Part shown: one piece after another, positions 20,555 to 32,136 of the stretch | Layout of the letters: the number at the start of each line of letters is the position of its first letter | Numbering within the stretch: position 1 is the stretch's first letter | Assembly (NCBI GenBank): GCA_031472005.1 | Contig: PZJY01000009.1 | Span: 1,302,001 to 1,366,000, forward strand | Length of the DNA: 64,000 nucleotides | Source: Tetracladium setigerum | Lineage: Eukaryota > Ascomycota > Leotiomycetes > Helotiales | Reading direction: 5' to 3' | Made by a program: the position numbers and the translations under genes | The notes under the pieces: model-generated | The model's input: only the letters and a program-made list of their open reading frames with translations | What the model was told of the DNA's origin: nothing | The model's database searches: none

Positions 20555-23500
20555 ATGGCTTTTCAGATTGAGGTGCCCGGCGAGGCAGCGCCTCTGACGC
20601 CGCAACAGGTGTATCTTGCTCTTCAATCTGCTGGCTCGTCCCAACAACACAGCATACAGACGGGAACCCAACAACTTCAGACGTGGGAGACACGGCGAGG
20701 ATATTACACGCTTTTACAGGTGGATATTATTCGAATCCCTTCTCCTCACAAAGGCAAACTAACAGATAATCTCGCAGGCTGTCTACCTCGATAAATCCCT
20801 TCCTTCTGAAATTCGATATCTCGCGATTATCCAGCTCAAGAACGGCATAGACAAGTACTGGAGAAAGACCGCGCCCAATGCCATCAGCCTAGAGGAGAAG
20901 GCACACATCAGGTCAAATCTGCTGGAGGCAGGCATCGGAGAGGCCGAGACGAATCTTGCTCTGCAAAATGCACTGGTCGTATCGAAGGTTGTCAGGATCG
21001 ATTATCCACTGGAGTGGCCGGATGTGCTCACCAGCCTGATCAAAATACTCCGAACTTCAAGTCAATCAAACCCGCTTCATTTAAGAAGAGGTCTTTTAAT
21101 TCTGCTACAGGTCGTGAAGGAGTTAGCTACCGCAAGGCTTCGCAAATCGCAGACGAGCTTGCAATCGGTCACCCCGGAGATCGTGTTCCTCTTGAGTGAG
21201 ATATATTTGCAAAAGGTGGACCAATGGGTGACATTTTTGAATGGCAATGGCGAGGATGAAGAAGGAGCCAGGGATGCTATGGAGAACAGTTTGTCTGCGA
21301 TCAAGATCCTCCGGCGACTCCTTATTGTAGGTTATGAGCATCCTCACAGCTCTACCGACGTCCAACAGCTCTGGGAAAATTCTCAAATCCAATTCGGACA
21401 ATTCCTCGCAATGGTCTCTCACGATCCACCATTGTTGGTCTCGCCAGCCAAGGAGCTGGTGGAGGAACACCTAGTACAATTTTCAAAGCTCCACGTGCAA
21501 ATGGCTACAACTCACGCTGCCTCATTCGCACTTCTACCTAGTTCTATTGATCTCGTCAGGGCATATTGGGGACTTGTGGCCAAGTTTGGTGATTCGTATG
21601 GATCCGAAAATCATGACTTCAGTGCCAAAGCTCTACAAGACGATTCAAAAGATGAGCGACCCGTCATGGAGAAATTATGTTTGAAGGGTCTTATGCTACT
21701 ACGCGCTTGCCTAAAAATGGTATTTAGTCCAGTCACATCCTTCAAGTATAGGACTGCGGAAACCAAGGCCCAACAGCAAGAAGCCGTCAGCTTCCTCAAG
21801 ACGCAACTGCTTACAGATGAGATGGTCTCTCAAATTGCGAATGTAATTGTCACCAAATTTTTCGTCTTCAGACAAGTTGACCTGCAGGCCTGGGAAGAAG
21901 ATGCGGATGAATGGGAGATTCGAGAAGAAGGTGGCGGGGATACGTGGGAATTTGAGATACGGCCTTGCTCAGAAAAGCTCTTCATGGATATTGTCATCAA
22001 CTACAAGAGCCTGCTGGTTCAACCTCTACTCTCTTTCTTCCAATCCGTTGTAGGTGTTGGTCAAGGCAATGTGGTTACGAAGGATGCTGTGTATACCGCT
22101 ATGGGGCTATCCGCCCCAGTTGTCTTCCACGATTTTGACTTTGATTCGTTCTTGAGATCGACATTAGTCAACGACGTTCAACAAGTTGGCCCTGGGTACA
22201 AAGTTCTTCGGCGAAGAGTAGCAATTCTCATTGGGGAATGGATCACTATCAAAGTCTCAAAGGAGAACAGGCCTCTTGTTTATCAGATCTTCCAACACTT
22301 ACTAAAGTCCGAAGATGAGATGAACGATCAGGTCGTACGAGTAACTGCAGCACGGCAATTCAAACGTGTTGTCGACGATTATACCTTCGAAACAGAAGAC
22401 TTTCTACAATATGCACCTGATATTCTTGGTCGTTTGATGAGTTTGATCCAAGAGGTCGAGAATATAGAAACCAAGCTTGCAATTCTGGAGAGCATACGAG
22501 CTGTTGCCATACGGATGGAAACTCACATCTCGCCATTCGCGGATCAAATTGTCTCGTTACTACCAAATCTTTGGGATTTATCTGGAGAGCAACATCTGCT
22601 GAAACAAGCGATTCTCACCCTGCTTGCAACATTGGTGGCTTCGATGCAGGAGCAAGCAGTTCGTTACCATTCCATGATTCTGCCACTTATCCAACGAGCA
22701 GTAGAGCCTGGTTCAGAGATGCAGGTTTACTTGATGGAAGAGGCACTCGATCTCTGGGCCGCGATACTTTCGAAAACTCCAGCCCCTGCAAGCCCAGAAG
22801 TCCTTTCACTTATTGACTGCGCTTTTCCTCTGCTTGAGATTAGTTCTGAAAATCTTCAGGTAGTGCTAAACATTGTGGATTCTTACGTTGTACTCGCACC
22901 AGAAGCCTTGCTTGGAGATGCGGTTAGGTTTCGACTTCTCTCATACATGACCTCTTTACTTGACGCAGAAAGTGTCGCTAAGAAGACTTTGACCGGGCTG
23001 ATTACAACCATCGTGGAAAACTTAATACGATCAGCACATACGCTGGGAGGATCAGATGGCATTACTCTCATCTGCCGAGATCTCCACGGATGCGGCTACT
23101 TCGAGAAGATATTCGAAGGCCTCCGTGACGCCTGGGAAGCGCACGAAACCACCGGGCCGGAGAGAAAATATCCAAAACTCAACGACGTAATCGAAACAGA
23201 TTATTTCACCATCCTAGCTCGCCTAGCTCTCGCCGAACCATCTGTTTTCTTCAACATCCTAAGCTCTTTCGGTAACGCAAACGAAGTCTGGTCATGGCTC
23301 AGTACAGAATGGTTCCGGCATTTTGACAGCATGGCAAACATCAATCGTCAAAAACTGTCCTGTCTAGCCCTTACTAGACTTCTTGAACTACCTCCCCCAA
23401 CAACCACAATCTTACTATCGCGTCTTCAAGATTACTTTTCTATGTGGACATCTGTCATTGGGGAAATGCTACACGGCCGCGAAGACGGTGGGGACAACTT

Positions 23501-23762
23501 AGTGTGGCTCACCAATGAGGGCAACGAGTTCGAAGGTCCAGAGGAAATCAGACAACGATTACTCGCACATTCCGATCCGGTGCATAAGGTTCATACCTAT
23601 GAGTTTGTGAAGGAGAGGTTGGCGGGTTTGGTACAGGCTTGCGGAGGTGAGCAGGAGTTTGAGACGAATTGGGCTGTAAATGTTGATAAGGACGTTCTTT
23701 TGGCCTTCCAGACTGTGGGGGAGGTAAAGGAGGTGCCTTTCTGGGACGGCCCTGTTGATTGA
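20555..23762 (+). CDS. KAP120: Importin-beta family karyopherin Kap120 (importin-11-like)
   Basis: Two exons (20555-20719 and 20778-23762; 58-nt intron) give 1049 residues, the usual size for this karyopherin. Exon 1 ends GYYTLLQ and exon 2 starts AVYLDKSLPSEIRYLAIIQLKNGIDKYW, which is the importin-beta N-terminal (Ran-binding) domain of the family. The conserved NLALQNALVVSKVVRIDYPLEWPDVL follows. The rest is predicted alpha-helical HEAT repeats with an acidic stretch near residues 365-385 (EEDADEWEIREEGG). Kap120 carries cargo such as ribosome-assembly factors into the nucleus and releases it on RanGTP. No frame breaks occur over 3.1 kb. Confidence 0.93.
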
Positions 23763-24151
23763 GAGGGTGAGCGAGGATGGTGATGATCATGATGATGATG
23801 ACGATAACAATAAACAGAGATACCAGAATTTAGAGAGACATAGCAAGAAGAATGTAATGATACATGCATCGCTGTCTTCACATTGCACCGATTTCTGTTT
23901 TTAAGGGTGTGCTAAGCGTCGCTCGCTTCCTCATTAGTTGTCACATTCTACGAAAACATGTTGTAGATGAGCCGCAAGGTTTTTCCTCTTTTTGAATTCA
24001 TTTCATTGTGAGCAACTAATTGCAAGCAAACAGCAGACGCTCTAATCATTTCCATGCACCAGCCTGCCACCCATCATGTTAATTTCCCAACCTCATAGCT
24101 TCATGCCTTAAAAACTACGCAACCAAGCCGAATGCAATACCCTAAGCGACC
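23763..24151. other. Convergent 3' region, KAP120 / SCM3
   Basis: About 390 bp. A GATGAT-type trinucleotide repeat lies just after the KAP120 stop (23775-23803). No gene is seen. Confidence 0.5.
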
Positions 24152-27100
24152 TCATAATGCGCATCGAAAACAAAAGGTTTTACCACACCGGAAGGTACCT
24201 TCCCCACACTTTCGATATGTTCCACCCGGCGTCTTCACCACACAGACTGTCTTTGCTAGCACCAATGGATCCAGAGAGCCCTGCTTACTACGTGTGGGAG
24301 TCAACAGGCCATCAAAAGCCGTTTTTGAGAGCTCATTTCGCAACGATGGCGAAGGTCCCTCATCATCTGAATCCAGAATCTCCCTAGGGTTTACTGATAA
24401 ATCATGAGTCCTTCTATTGGGCGTCAAATCCAACAAAGGAGTTCCGCTCCGTCCTGCAGGGCAATGTACACTCGGCGACCCCAGATTTTGCAGCATGCCC
24501 GTGGGTCCCTTTCCTGACTCATCCCTGTGTAGCTTTTTGGCTTGTTTCCGCTGAGCTTTGATGCGATGAACCATTGGTGTTCCGTCGAGATCGACTTCTG
24601 TCTTGATGCGTTTCCTGCCCGTGGATTTGCCGAAACATTCATCAGCTCCTAGTTCATCTATTTCATCTGCGTTGATAACGTCGCTGAATCGGCGTTTGCG
24701 GGAGGTGGTGGCGGATGAGAAGGAAAGTTTTTGAGCAGAGCTCTCGTGCTTTATATGGGTGCCAAACGCGGTATGTGGTAGTGATTTGGTGTGGGATGAA
24801 ATGAATTTGAAGTCGTCGGAGCCTAGACTTAATTCGTCTAGGTCTTCGTCGTTTTGTTGTAAGATTCGTTTGATGGCAGATTTGGGAGCTTTTTGTTTGA
24901 TTACTGGGGTAACTGGGGGTGGCGGCATCGCCTGTACATCAAATTTCCTGATGGGTTGTGTGGGAGTTGACAATAGATTGGCCTTGACTAACGGCGTTGT
25001 TGCCTTGACTATCGGCAGTTTTGTACGATTTACTGGTGTCGTTTCTTCGTCATCGGAGAATTCATGGGAAGGAGGAACAAAATTGCGTGTAAAGATCTCT
25101 GAAGGGCGAGATTTTTTCGACGCGGGACGGTTTTTTGTGACTGAAGGACCATAATTAGAGTGATCATGGATCTCAGAGGGTTGGAAAGAGGGTTGTTCGC
25201 CGAATTGGTGCTCAGATTCCAGGGATGGAAGAACTTCTTGAGCCATTGAACTCCTTTCCTCTGAGAATGTCGGCTTATTTGCTATGTCGCTCTGAAGAAG
25301 ATTAAGTTGAGGTTCCAAGTACGAGCTTGGCCGCTGAGAAGTGTTTTTATATTCCAAACGGCCTGATTTGGTTCTGCTTTTTGATTTGGTGGATTGGGGA
25401 AGGAACGGGTCGCTCGAAAGACCGAAAGCTTGGCTTGGCTCACTCGTCGGTCCCTTCGACCAATTTCTGGGAAGGACAACTGACCCAGATGAATTCAACC
25501 GAGAACTTGGAAGCCCTGGCTCTAAAGAATCATTTTTCGCGAAGTCATCTGTTGGTAAAGGCACATCGCTTGATGATGGCAGGTCCATCGGCTCCTGAGA
25601 GTCGCTCACTTCTCTTATCTGTGTTGTGACAGAAGAACGATTCACAGCAAGCGAGGAAAAGCTTGTCAAAGGGGTTGAATCTTGGGCTCCACCACCTGCT
25701 CTCTCCCCAAATACTGCTGGAGTTAGTGTGCGATCGTGTCCCGGGTAGATGAGAGTGTATTGAGGTTAGACAGTTCATTGCTAACGCGACGGATAGCATG
25801 GCCTTTCTTTTCTGACTTAGGCTCATCCTGCGTTAAATCAATGCAAACTCGATCTTCAGGTAGATCTAGGAGGACAGGGTCAACGCGACCTCGAAGTCGA
25901 TGAAGAGCTGCAGCGTATGGATGCGCAGATTTGACATGCTTGACCAAGTCCTTCTGCTTAAAATATCCCCTTTCGCCTGTCTCCAAGCAGTCTATCTCGC
26001 TACAAGGAAACGGTGTTGTGTGATGCTTTCTGAAGAGATGCAATGTCAATTGAGACATGTCCTCCTGACCTATCCTCTCAAGTCGATACTGGTTTGCAGG
26101 TAGGTGCCTACAGTCTACATGTGGGCATGGAGCTTTTGCCGTTGGTGTTGGTTTCTTTAATGTTAATTGATTAACAGGTAGGCCAGGTACCTGAATTCGA
26201 TGATCAGGAACATCTCTGGCTGGCTCGCGCCGAGAGTGGCCATGTCCGCGCTGGAGCTCATCAATTTCAGACGCAGATAATGGTCTTCTAGGGGATGAAG
26301 CTTCTGGTTCAGGCCGTCCAAAAACCCAGGATAACTCCCCGTTGCTGGCTTTCCGGGCATCATCCAAAATCCCAGCATGTAACTCAGGGTCAAGGGATGC
26401 GATGGCATCGACTGCTTGTGACCAAGTAACAATCCTCGAGTCGCGCTGTGCCGGTTTACGCTCCCTTATTGGACGATCGCGCTGCCTCTGCAAAGGAATT
26501 GAGGCATGCGATTTCTTCGGTCTGACCAAACCAGGGTCGTTCTCGTTAGCTACCGACACATCCGAATCAGTGGCGAGGTAGAATTTGTGTTTGTATCTAT
26601 TTTGCCATGCTCCGAACGTATGACGTGGGTACTAACAATGTGAGTAAGATACCGATAGTAGCTACTGAATGAGAAAATACCTTTGCTGCAAGCCCTTTCC
26701 ACAGAAGTGTAGAAAACAATTCAGTGCCAGTTTTTCGTGCTTTTGCAACATATTCTAACATAGCCTCGTCTTCCTCGGCCGTAAAATTATTTCTTACTCT
26801 TTTAGGTTGAGCGGACTCGGAGAGTCCGATCCTAGAAGGTCCATTCTTCTTCTGTCCCACTCGCGTTCCTGCGACTGCCCAAATTGAAGTAGAGGCTTCT
26901 GGGGAGATTGACCTAACGATCTCCCGCGGTCTCACATATGGCGTCTGAATTGGTCTCTTTTTCGGAGCAGCTGATGGGATATCCGGTACTCGCCAAGCGG
27001 CTTCGATTTGATTTTCCTTAGCTCTCTCTTGTTGTGTTATATATCCTAGAATCTGTGGCCCAAGCTTAGGGCCAAATTGCGCCAGTATATCTGAGTGGGA

Positions 27101-27802
27101 GGGAATCGCATCGGTGTGAGTAGTGCGACGAGGAAGTGGCGGTCGCACAAACGGTTTGTTGGGAAGTCCCAATTCTGGCGATACTTGAAGGAAGCGGTTT
27201 GCTTCGGTGAAGCCACGAAGAATCAAATCGTCATCATCCATACTTTCGCCAGTGGTTGTAGTTCCTTCATCTCCATCTTCTCCTTCATCATCTTCTTCCT
27301 CTTCCGCATCTTCCTCGTCTACTTCTTCTTCTCCATCATCTTCGCTGTCCTCCTCGCCACCTTCGAGCGATTCCTCGTCTCCTAATGAACTGCCTTGATC
27401 CTGATCAGAATCTCCGACCAAATCCCTGCGCCCGTGGCGCAGACCGGCGTCTCTTTCATCCATCATGTCAATCAGATGCCCATTGTTGACAACAATCTCG
27501 CCTGTTGCAAGATCAATCTCGTCGCCAATCCCGTCGAAATCCCTCTCATATTTCGCGAATATGCTCTCAAATGTACTCTTCAGCCTATTGTCAAGTTCCG
27601 CTCTGCGTTGCAGAAGATCCGAGTCGGGGTCATAGCCAACATTATGTTCTTCCTCCTCCTCCTCCTCCTCATCCTCTTCTCCCTGCTCCATTCCAAGCTC
27701 GTCGTAGTATTCATATTGGAGTGGGGGGGCGAATCTCTGTGGGAAGTCGCGCTGGTGAGAGGAATGTAAGCGCGGTCGCTTTCCATAGACGTTCATGTTC
27801 AA
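24152..27802 (-). CDS. SCM3: CENP-A chaperone Scm3 with fused Myb and C2H2 zinc-finger regions (one-base frame break)
   Basis: Exon 1 is 27802-26681 and exon 2 is 26631-24152; the 49-nt intron has donor GTATTT and acceptor TGTTAG. The Scm3 core lies at about 65-120 (FAKYERDFDGIGDEIDLATG, then VVNNGHL). A long acidic segment follows at 130-200. A Myb/SANT-like helix set (338-391, NFTAEEDEAMLEYV ... TFGAWQNRYKHKF) spans the splice junction. Two C2H2-type fingers lie at about 543-612 (CPHVDC ... HLFRKHH; CSEIDC ... HVKSAH). The C-terminus carries a conserved TPGGTYRKCGEGTFRC-type cysteine motif. Scm3/HJURP deposits CENP-A at centromeres; fusion to DNA-binding domains has been described for fungal Scm3. 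The frame shifts in the CCCGGG tract at 25740-25745, where one added base joins SSTPGHDRTLTPAVFG and gives 1200 residues. An unusual intron there is the alternative. Confidence 0.85.
27240..27392 (-). repeat. Trinucleotide-rich acidic tract in SCM3
   Basis: On the sense strand this is a GAA/GAG/GAT-rich stretch coding for almost only Glu, Asp and Gly. A second GAG run lies at 27646-27683. It is low complexity within coding DNA and prone to length change. The plus-strand open frames across it are shadows. Confidence 0.75.
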
Positions 27803-28152
27803 AGTCGGGAAGTGATGCCGTGATAGAATTGACGTTGGTTACGCGTTCTGTTCGCGATGCGACGATTGAGATTAAAGTGGTTGGCGCTGCATAAAAAGCG
27901 CGGGGCTGCACACCTTCCCCTGTAGAATACCCACAGGGCCACAAGGCTGTCAGATCAGCTGCCGCTAGCGGCCGCCTTCAACCTTGACAGCTTCCAGGTT
28001 CATAACGAAGTCAAACGTCACCAAAAGAACTGCGACAGTCATAAATATACCAAACTCGGCGTGGAGGAAGAGAACGAGAGATACAACGTATCTACCACAA
28101 CCCTTTTGATAATGCGATCTACCCCTACGAGGCGGCCATCACTATCGCCATA
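27803..28152. promoter_or_regulatory. Divergent promoter region, SCM3 / ATG6
   Basis: Only 350 bp separate the two divergent start codons, so the promoters must overlap closely. I see no TATA element. Confidence 0.5.
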
Positions 28153-29663
28153 ATGTATTGCCAAAAATGCCGAACTCCCTTGAAGCTCGACAGCTCACTG
28201 GAAGACCTCAACCCAGCAGCATTTGACCTCCTCGTCGGCGCATCTTCACAGCAGGTGAAGAAAATACCCCATTCCCGTCCAGCCTACCCACAAGAGCGCA
28301 AACAGCTCTATGATCGCGTATCTAAAACCACCAGCTCTGCGGCCCTCAAACGAAACCTCGCCTCCCCTCGTCGAGGTGATGGAACAGCTTCAGATGGCAC
28401 AAAAGGGCTTGGAAACCCAGCCATGTCCTTCGTCATGCTCACCGAGTCGCAACTGGTCCCTCCTGCAGTGGTGAAGTCGCCAGAGGATACAAATCCCAAG
28501 AAGCAGCTACGGCAGGAAGAGCCGCTAAGAGTGGATGGAGGAACAGATGACCAAGGGAAGGCAATGTCACAGGATATGGAGAGGGTGGTGAGGCTCTTCG
28601 AAATTCTTTCTGCAAGGTCCGACATCGATCACCCAGTCTGCACAGAGTGTACCGGCATGCTTCTCGAGCAGCTACAAAAACGACTCGATTCCGCAAGCAA
28701 AGAACGTGATGCCTACGTTGGCTTTTTAAAACAAGTCAACTCCTCACTTCCTACAGCAGAAGAGACCAAAGAATCCAAAGACGCTCTCACAAAAGCACAA
28801 GAAGATCAAAAAGCCGCCATTGCAGAACTCACCAACCTTGAACGAGAAAAAGCAGCTGTGGATGACGAGATTGCCCTGCTAGAAGAAGAGGCCAGAGCCC
28901 TCGATATCGAGGAAGAGAAATTCTGGAGCGAACGTAACACATTCGCCATGAAGCTCGCCGAATTTCAAAATACCCGCGACAGCATTAATCTCCAATACGA
29001 CCACGATACGCATCTCCTCGAAAAGCTACAGCGCACAAACGTTTACAACGACACTTTCTGCATAAGTCACGATGGCAAATTTGGAACAATAAACGGATTG
29101 CGTCTAGGAAGATTATCGAATGTCCCCGTAGACTGGCCAGAAATAAACGCCGCTTGGGGACACACGGTATTACTACTCTCAACCGTGGCCGAACGACTCG
29201 GATTCAAATTCACAAACTACGAACTCCAACCGATGGGGTCAACCTCGCGAATAATCCGCTACGAACCGCAGAACTCCCCTTCCAACTCACGCACCTCCCA
29301 CCAAAGCACCATCAACACACGTCCGCCCAAGAAATCCATCTTGGAACTCTACTCCTCTGGTGACATGCCTTTAGGTCTAACATTCATGCACCGGCGTTTC
29401 GACATCGCCATGGTCGCATTCCTGGAATGTATGAGGCAGTTGGGAGCCTTTGTGGAACAGGAATCGGCAAGGGGAATCAGGATGGGAGGGGCTTGGCTTT
29501 ACCGTACAGAATCGATGGAGAAAAGATTGGGGATGTGAGTATTAAGCTGGGTATTGCGCAGGATGATGCGTGGAGTCGGGCTTGCAAGTTTACGTTGACT
29601 TGCTGTAAGTTTTTGCTGGCACATGCGAGTAATGTTAATGCTGCCGCTGTGAGAAGAGGGTAG
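28153..29663 (+). CDS. ATG6: Autophagy protein Atg6 / Vps30 / Beclin 1 (one-base frame break near the 3' end)
   Basis: Intronless, 503 residues if repaired. It begins MYCQKCRTPLKL, the fungal Atg6 CxxC N-terminus. A BH3-like stretch (VVRLFEILSARSDIDHPVC) and CTECTGML precede a coiled coil (about 175-290). The evolutionarily conserved C-terminal domain follows (VYNDTFCISHDGKFGTINGL, LGFKFTNYELQPMGS, FMHRRFDIAMVAFLECMRQLG). Atg6 is a subunit of both class III PI3-kinase complexes (Vps34, Vps15, with Atg14 or Vps38), for autophagy and vacuolar sorting. In the given sequence the frame ends early at 29538. The conserved end (LPYRIDGEKIGDVSIKLG ... FTLTCCKFLLAHASN) continues in another frame to 29663. 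One extra G in either GGGG tract, 29471-29474 or 29488-29491, joins them. It shares a short divergent promoter with SCM3. Confidence 0.92.
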
Positions 29664-30217
29664 CGTTCGGGCATGGAATTAGGCGAATTGGAGTTAGAAT
29701 TGTGGTGGGAGATGGTGTGGCATTGGGTGGCGCTCGGTCATATTTACAGGAAACATACTATGGCTCTTTAAGCCAGAATCAAGCAGAAATAAATCTATAA
29801 ATTCTCAAGCAGTCAGGAGATTATCATTGGGCGTGAGTCAATGTGAATTTTCGAAATCTATATACACTGAAAGACTCCAAGTCTCTATCAAACCGAAGAG
29901 TCAGAAGGGGAGGGTATGCAAGGTTTCCTTGTAGTGTAATCAAATTCGCAAACGCCGCCACGCCCCCATCATCAACCTCCCATCCATCCATCCGTTCATC
30001 CATCCACAACTCATTTCGCATTATTTTTCCGTCCATGTCATCCAGCATCCAGTTTTCCATGCAACGCAAACCAAAAATAACCTTCCAAGTACCCAGTATG
30101 AGCGCGATCTCGGCTGATTGTACTGGACAGAGAAGATAGTAATGAAGCTCATCGTTTCGCTAGGAGGTGCCTTTGAGAGCAAATGATTTGTGGTGCTGGT
30201 GAGCCAATTAAACCAGA
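29664..30217. other. Convergent 3' region, ATG6 / CK2 alpha
   Basis: About 550 bp of 3' flanks. A CCAT-type short repeat is present at 29983-30007. No supported gene; the small frames on both strands lack domain content. Confidence 0.5.
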
Positions 30218-31608
30218 TCATGACCCGGCAGGAATGGCTCCAGCGGTGATGCGTGCCTTGTCGGCATCTGTCCTAACTGGATCGAAGTAGTGGTGCATCA
30301 TGGCCTCTTTCGCAGTCAAGCGATCCTGGTCACGTGAGCGTGAATCCATGAAAGCAAAATACAAAACTTACCTGGTGATCATAACGAAGCAATTTATCCA
30401 AGAAGTCAATAGCTTCAGGAGTGACAAATCTCTGGTTTTCGGGATTAACGAAAGAGTTCCATTGCTTCTTCGCAAATCGTCCTAGAATGTCATCGTATTG
30501 GGTATCCAACTCAATCTCATACTTGTCGAGATAATCGAATAAATCATCCGTGCCAAGTACCTTTGCAATCTTGACTAGTTGATCTGCATTGCTGTTGCCG
30601 TGGAAGAAGGGCTCCTTTCGGAAGATCATGGAGGCGAACATGGCCCCTAGGGACCACATGTCGAGAGAGTAGTCGTACTCCTGGAAGTCAACGAGGAGTT
30701 CTGGACCCTTGAAGTATCTCGATGCGACTCGGACGTTGTATTCAGTGCCCTGGTGATAGAACTCGGCAAGACCCCAATCGATGAGTCGTAGCTATTAAGT
30801 CAGCATAGCCTCTGAACCTCAAACATTTTGACAAACCTTTCTTTGCTCGTGGTCAATCATCACGTTGTGTGGCTTGACATCTCTGTGCATAATACCCTTA
30901 CTATGACAGAAGTCCAGAGCCTGTTATAAGTCAGCAGGGCCTTAGACTGACTACAAGGATTCCTACCTTCAACAGCTCCAAAATGTAGTATCGAACATCG
31001 AAGTCTACGAACTTGGGGTAGAGCGATCGGAAGTCCGTGTTGTTGACATATTCAAATATGAGGCTGGGCGTTTTGCTCTGTTTCATCCATGAGTCCTCGT
31101 TTTCTTCATCGCTAGAGATATATCCAGCATGTAAATGGAAATCGGCAGGTTTGCGTCGCCCAGCTTTGAGCGCAGTGCTGCGAACGTTGGAGGAGGAGGA
31201 GGAGGAAGAAGAAGAAGGCTTTACTTGACTGTCTCGGACCACATCCAGAAGCGCAACGATGTTCGGTCCTCCCGAGAGATTCTGCAGAATCTTGATCTCC
31301 CTCTTGATCTTCTTCTTCTTCACCGGCTTCAAGACCTTGATGACACACTTTTGGTAGTTGACGACATTGATGCCCTCGAAGACTTCAGAGTATTTGCCTC
31401 GTCCTTTTTCGTACGTAAGGTGTTAGCAGATTTGTGCTTTAGATCGACCTGCTTCTCCTGTCCTGCCTGTCACATGTGGGTGTGGTGCCTTACCGATCTT
31501 GCGTACGACCTCGTAGTTCTCCAGCACGCCCCACGTAATGTTTACACTGTCGTAGTCCCAGTAGGACCGTGGCATCTGCTGATTGACATCAGCGTAGACG
31601 CGTGCCAT
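30218..31608 (-). CDS. CKA1: Casein kinase 2 catalytic subunit alpha
   Basis: Exons are 31608-31494, 31403-31225, 31077-30967, 30920-30837, 30791-30372 and 30325-30218; introns are 90, 147 (optional), 46, 45 and 46 nt. The fully spliced protein is 338 residues, the standard size. Kinase landmarks are all present: GRGKYSEVFEG glycine loop, VIKVLKPVKKKKIKREIKIL basic cluster, HRDVKPHNVMIDH, the CK2-typical DWGLAEF in place of DFG, VASRYFKGPELL and a GAIPAGS end. The start MARVYADVNQQMPRSYWDY is the conserved N-terminus. CK2 is a constitutive Ser/Thr kinase acting on acidic sites in nucleus and cytosol. The 147-nt segment 31224-31078 has GT-AG ends but is stop-free and a multiple of three. Retained, it would insert 49 residues (nine serines, then an acidic SSDEENED) before SKTPSLIFEY. 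Removed, it gives the canonical DSQSKTPSLIF. Confidence 0.94.
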
Positions 31609-32136
31609 AATTGCAGCTGTTCTGCTACCAAAGGCAGAGCACAGCGCAAAATGGGAAGAAGAGGCTGTCAAGGGATGTTGATGGGCCTGGTCGGGAGCGT
31701 CCTGGTGCGAATATTCGCGCGGAGTGATATGTTTAGTGTAGGGGGGCTGGCTACTCAGAGCGAGGGAGAGTGAATGGAACCCCCGCGAAAGGTGCTGTGT
31801 GATGTGTGAGGAATGCTGGGAGTTTTGCGTCGCACTGCGAATCCCTCTCTCTGGATGGGATGTCGATTCGATGTGGAGGATGGAGGGGCAGCAAGTTGGA
31901 AATGAGGCTAAGCCTGATTGGGCTTAGACCGGCTTTCGGAGTTACTGGTATCAGTTATTCTTTTGAAGGTTGAACTTCATCGCTTTATTGTGCTTGGATA
32001 TTTTATAGACGCGTTCACTCTTCAGCCTTTAAATAGGAGCTTCTGCCAGGACGTGTCAGAAGCTGAAGAGTAATGAACAGCAACAAATTCATCTAGAAAT
32101 CGCCTTTGGAGCCACCTGAAAATAATATCTCTCAAG
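31609..32136. promoter_or_regulatory. Divergent promoter region, CK2 alpha / RPP1
   Basis: About 530 bp between divergent starts. No gene supported. A TTTTATAG element at 32000-32007 is a weak TATA candidate for RPP1. Confidence 0.4.

Noticed and set aside
27095..27398. Plus-strand Ser-rich and Phe/Ile-rich frames
   Set aside because: Shadows of the acidic trinucleotide tract in SCM3.
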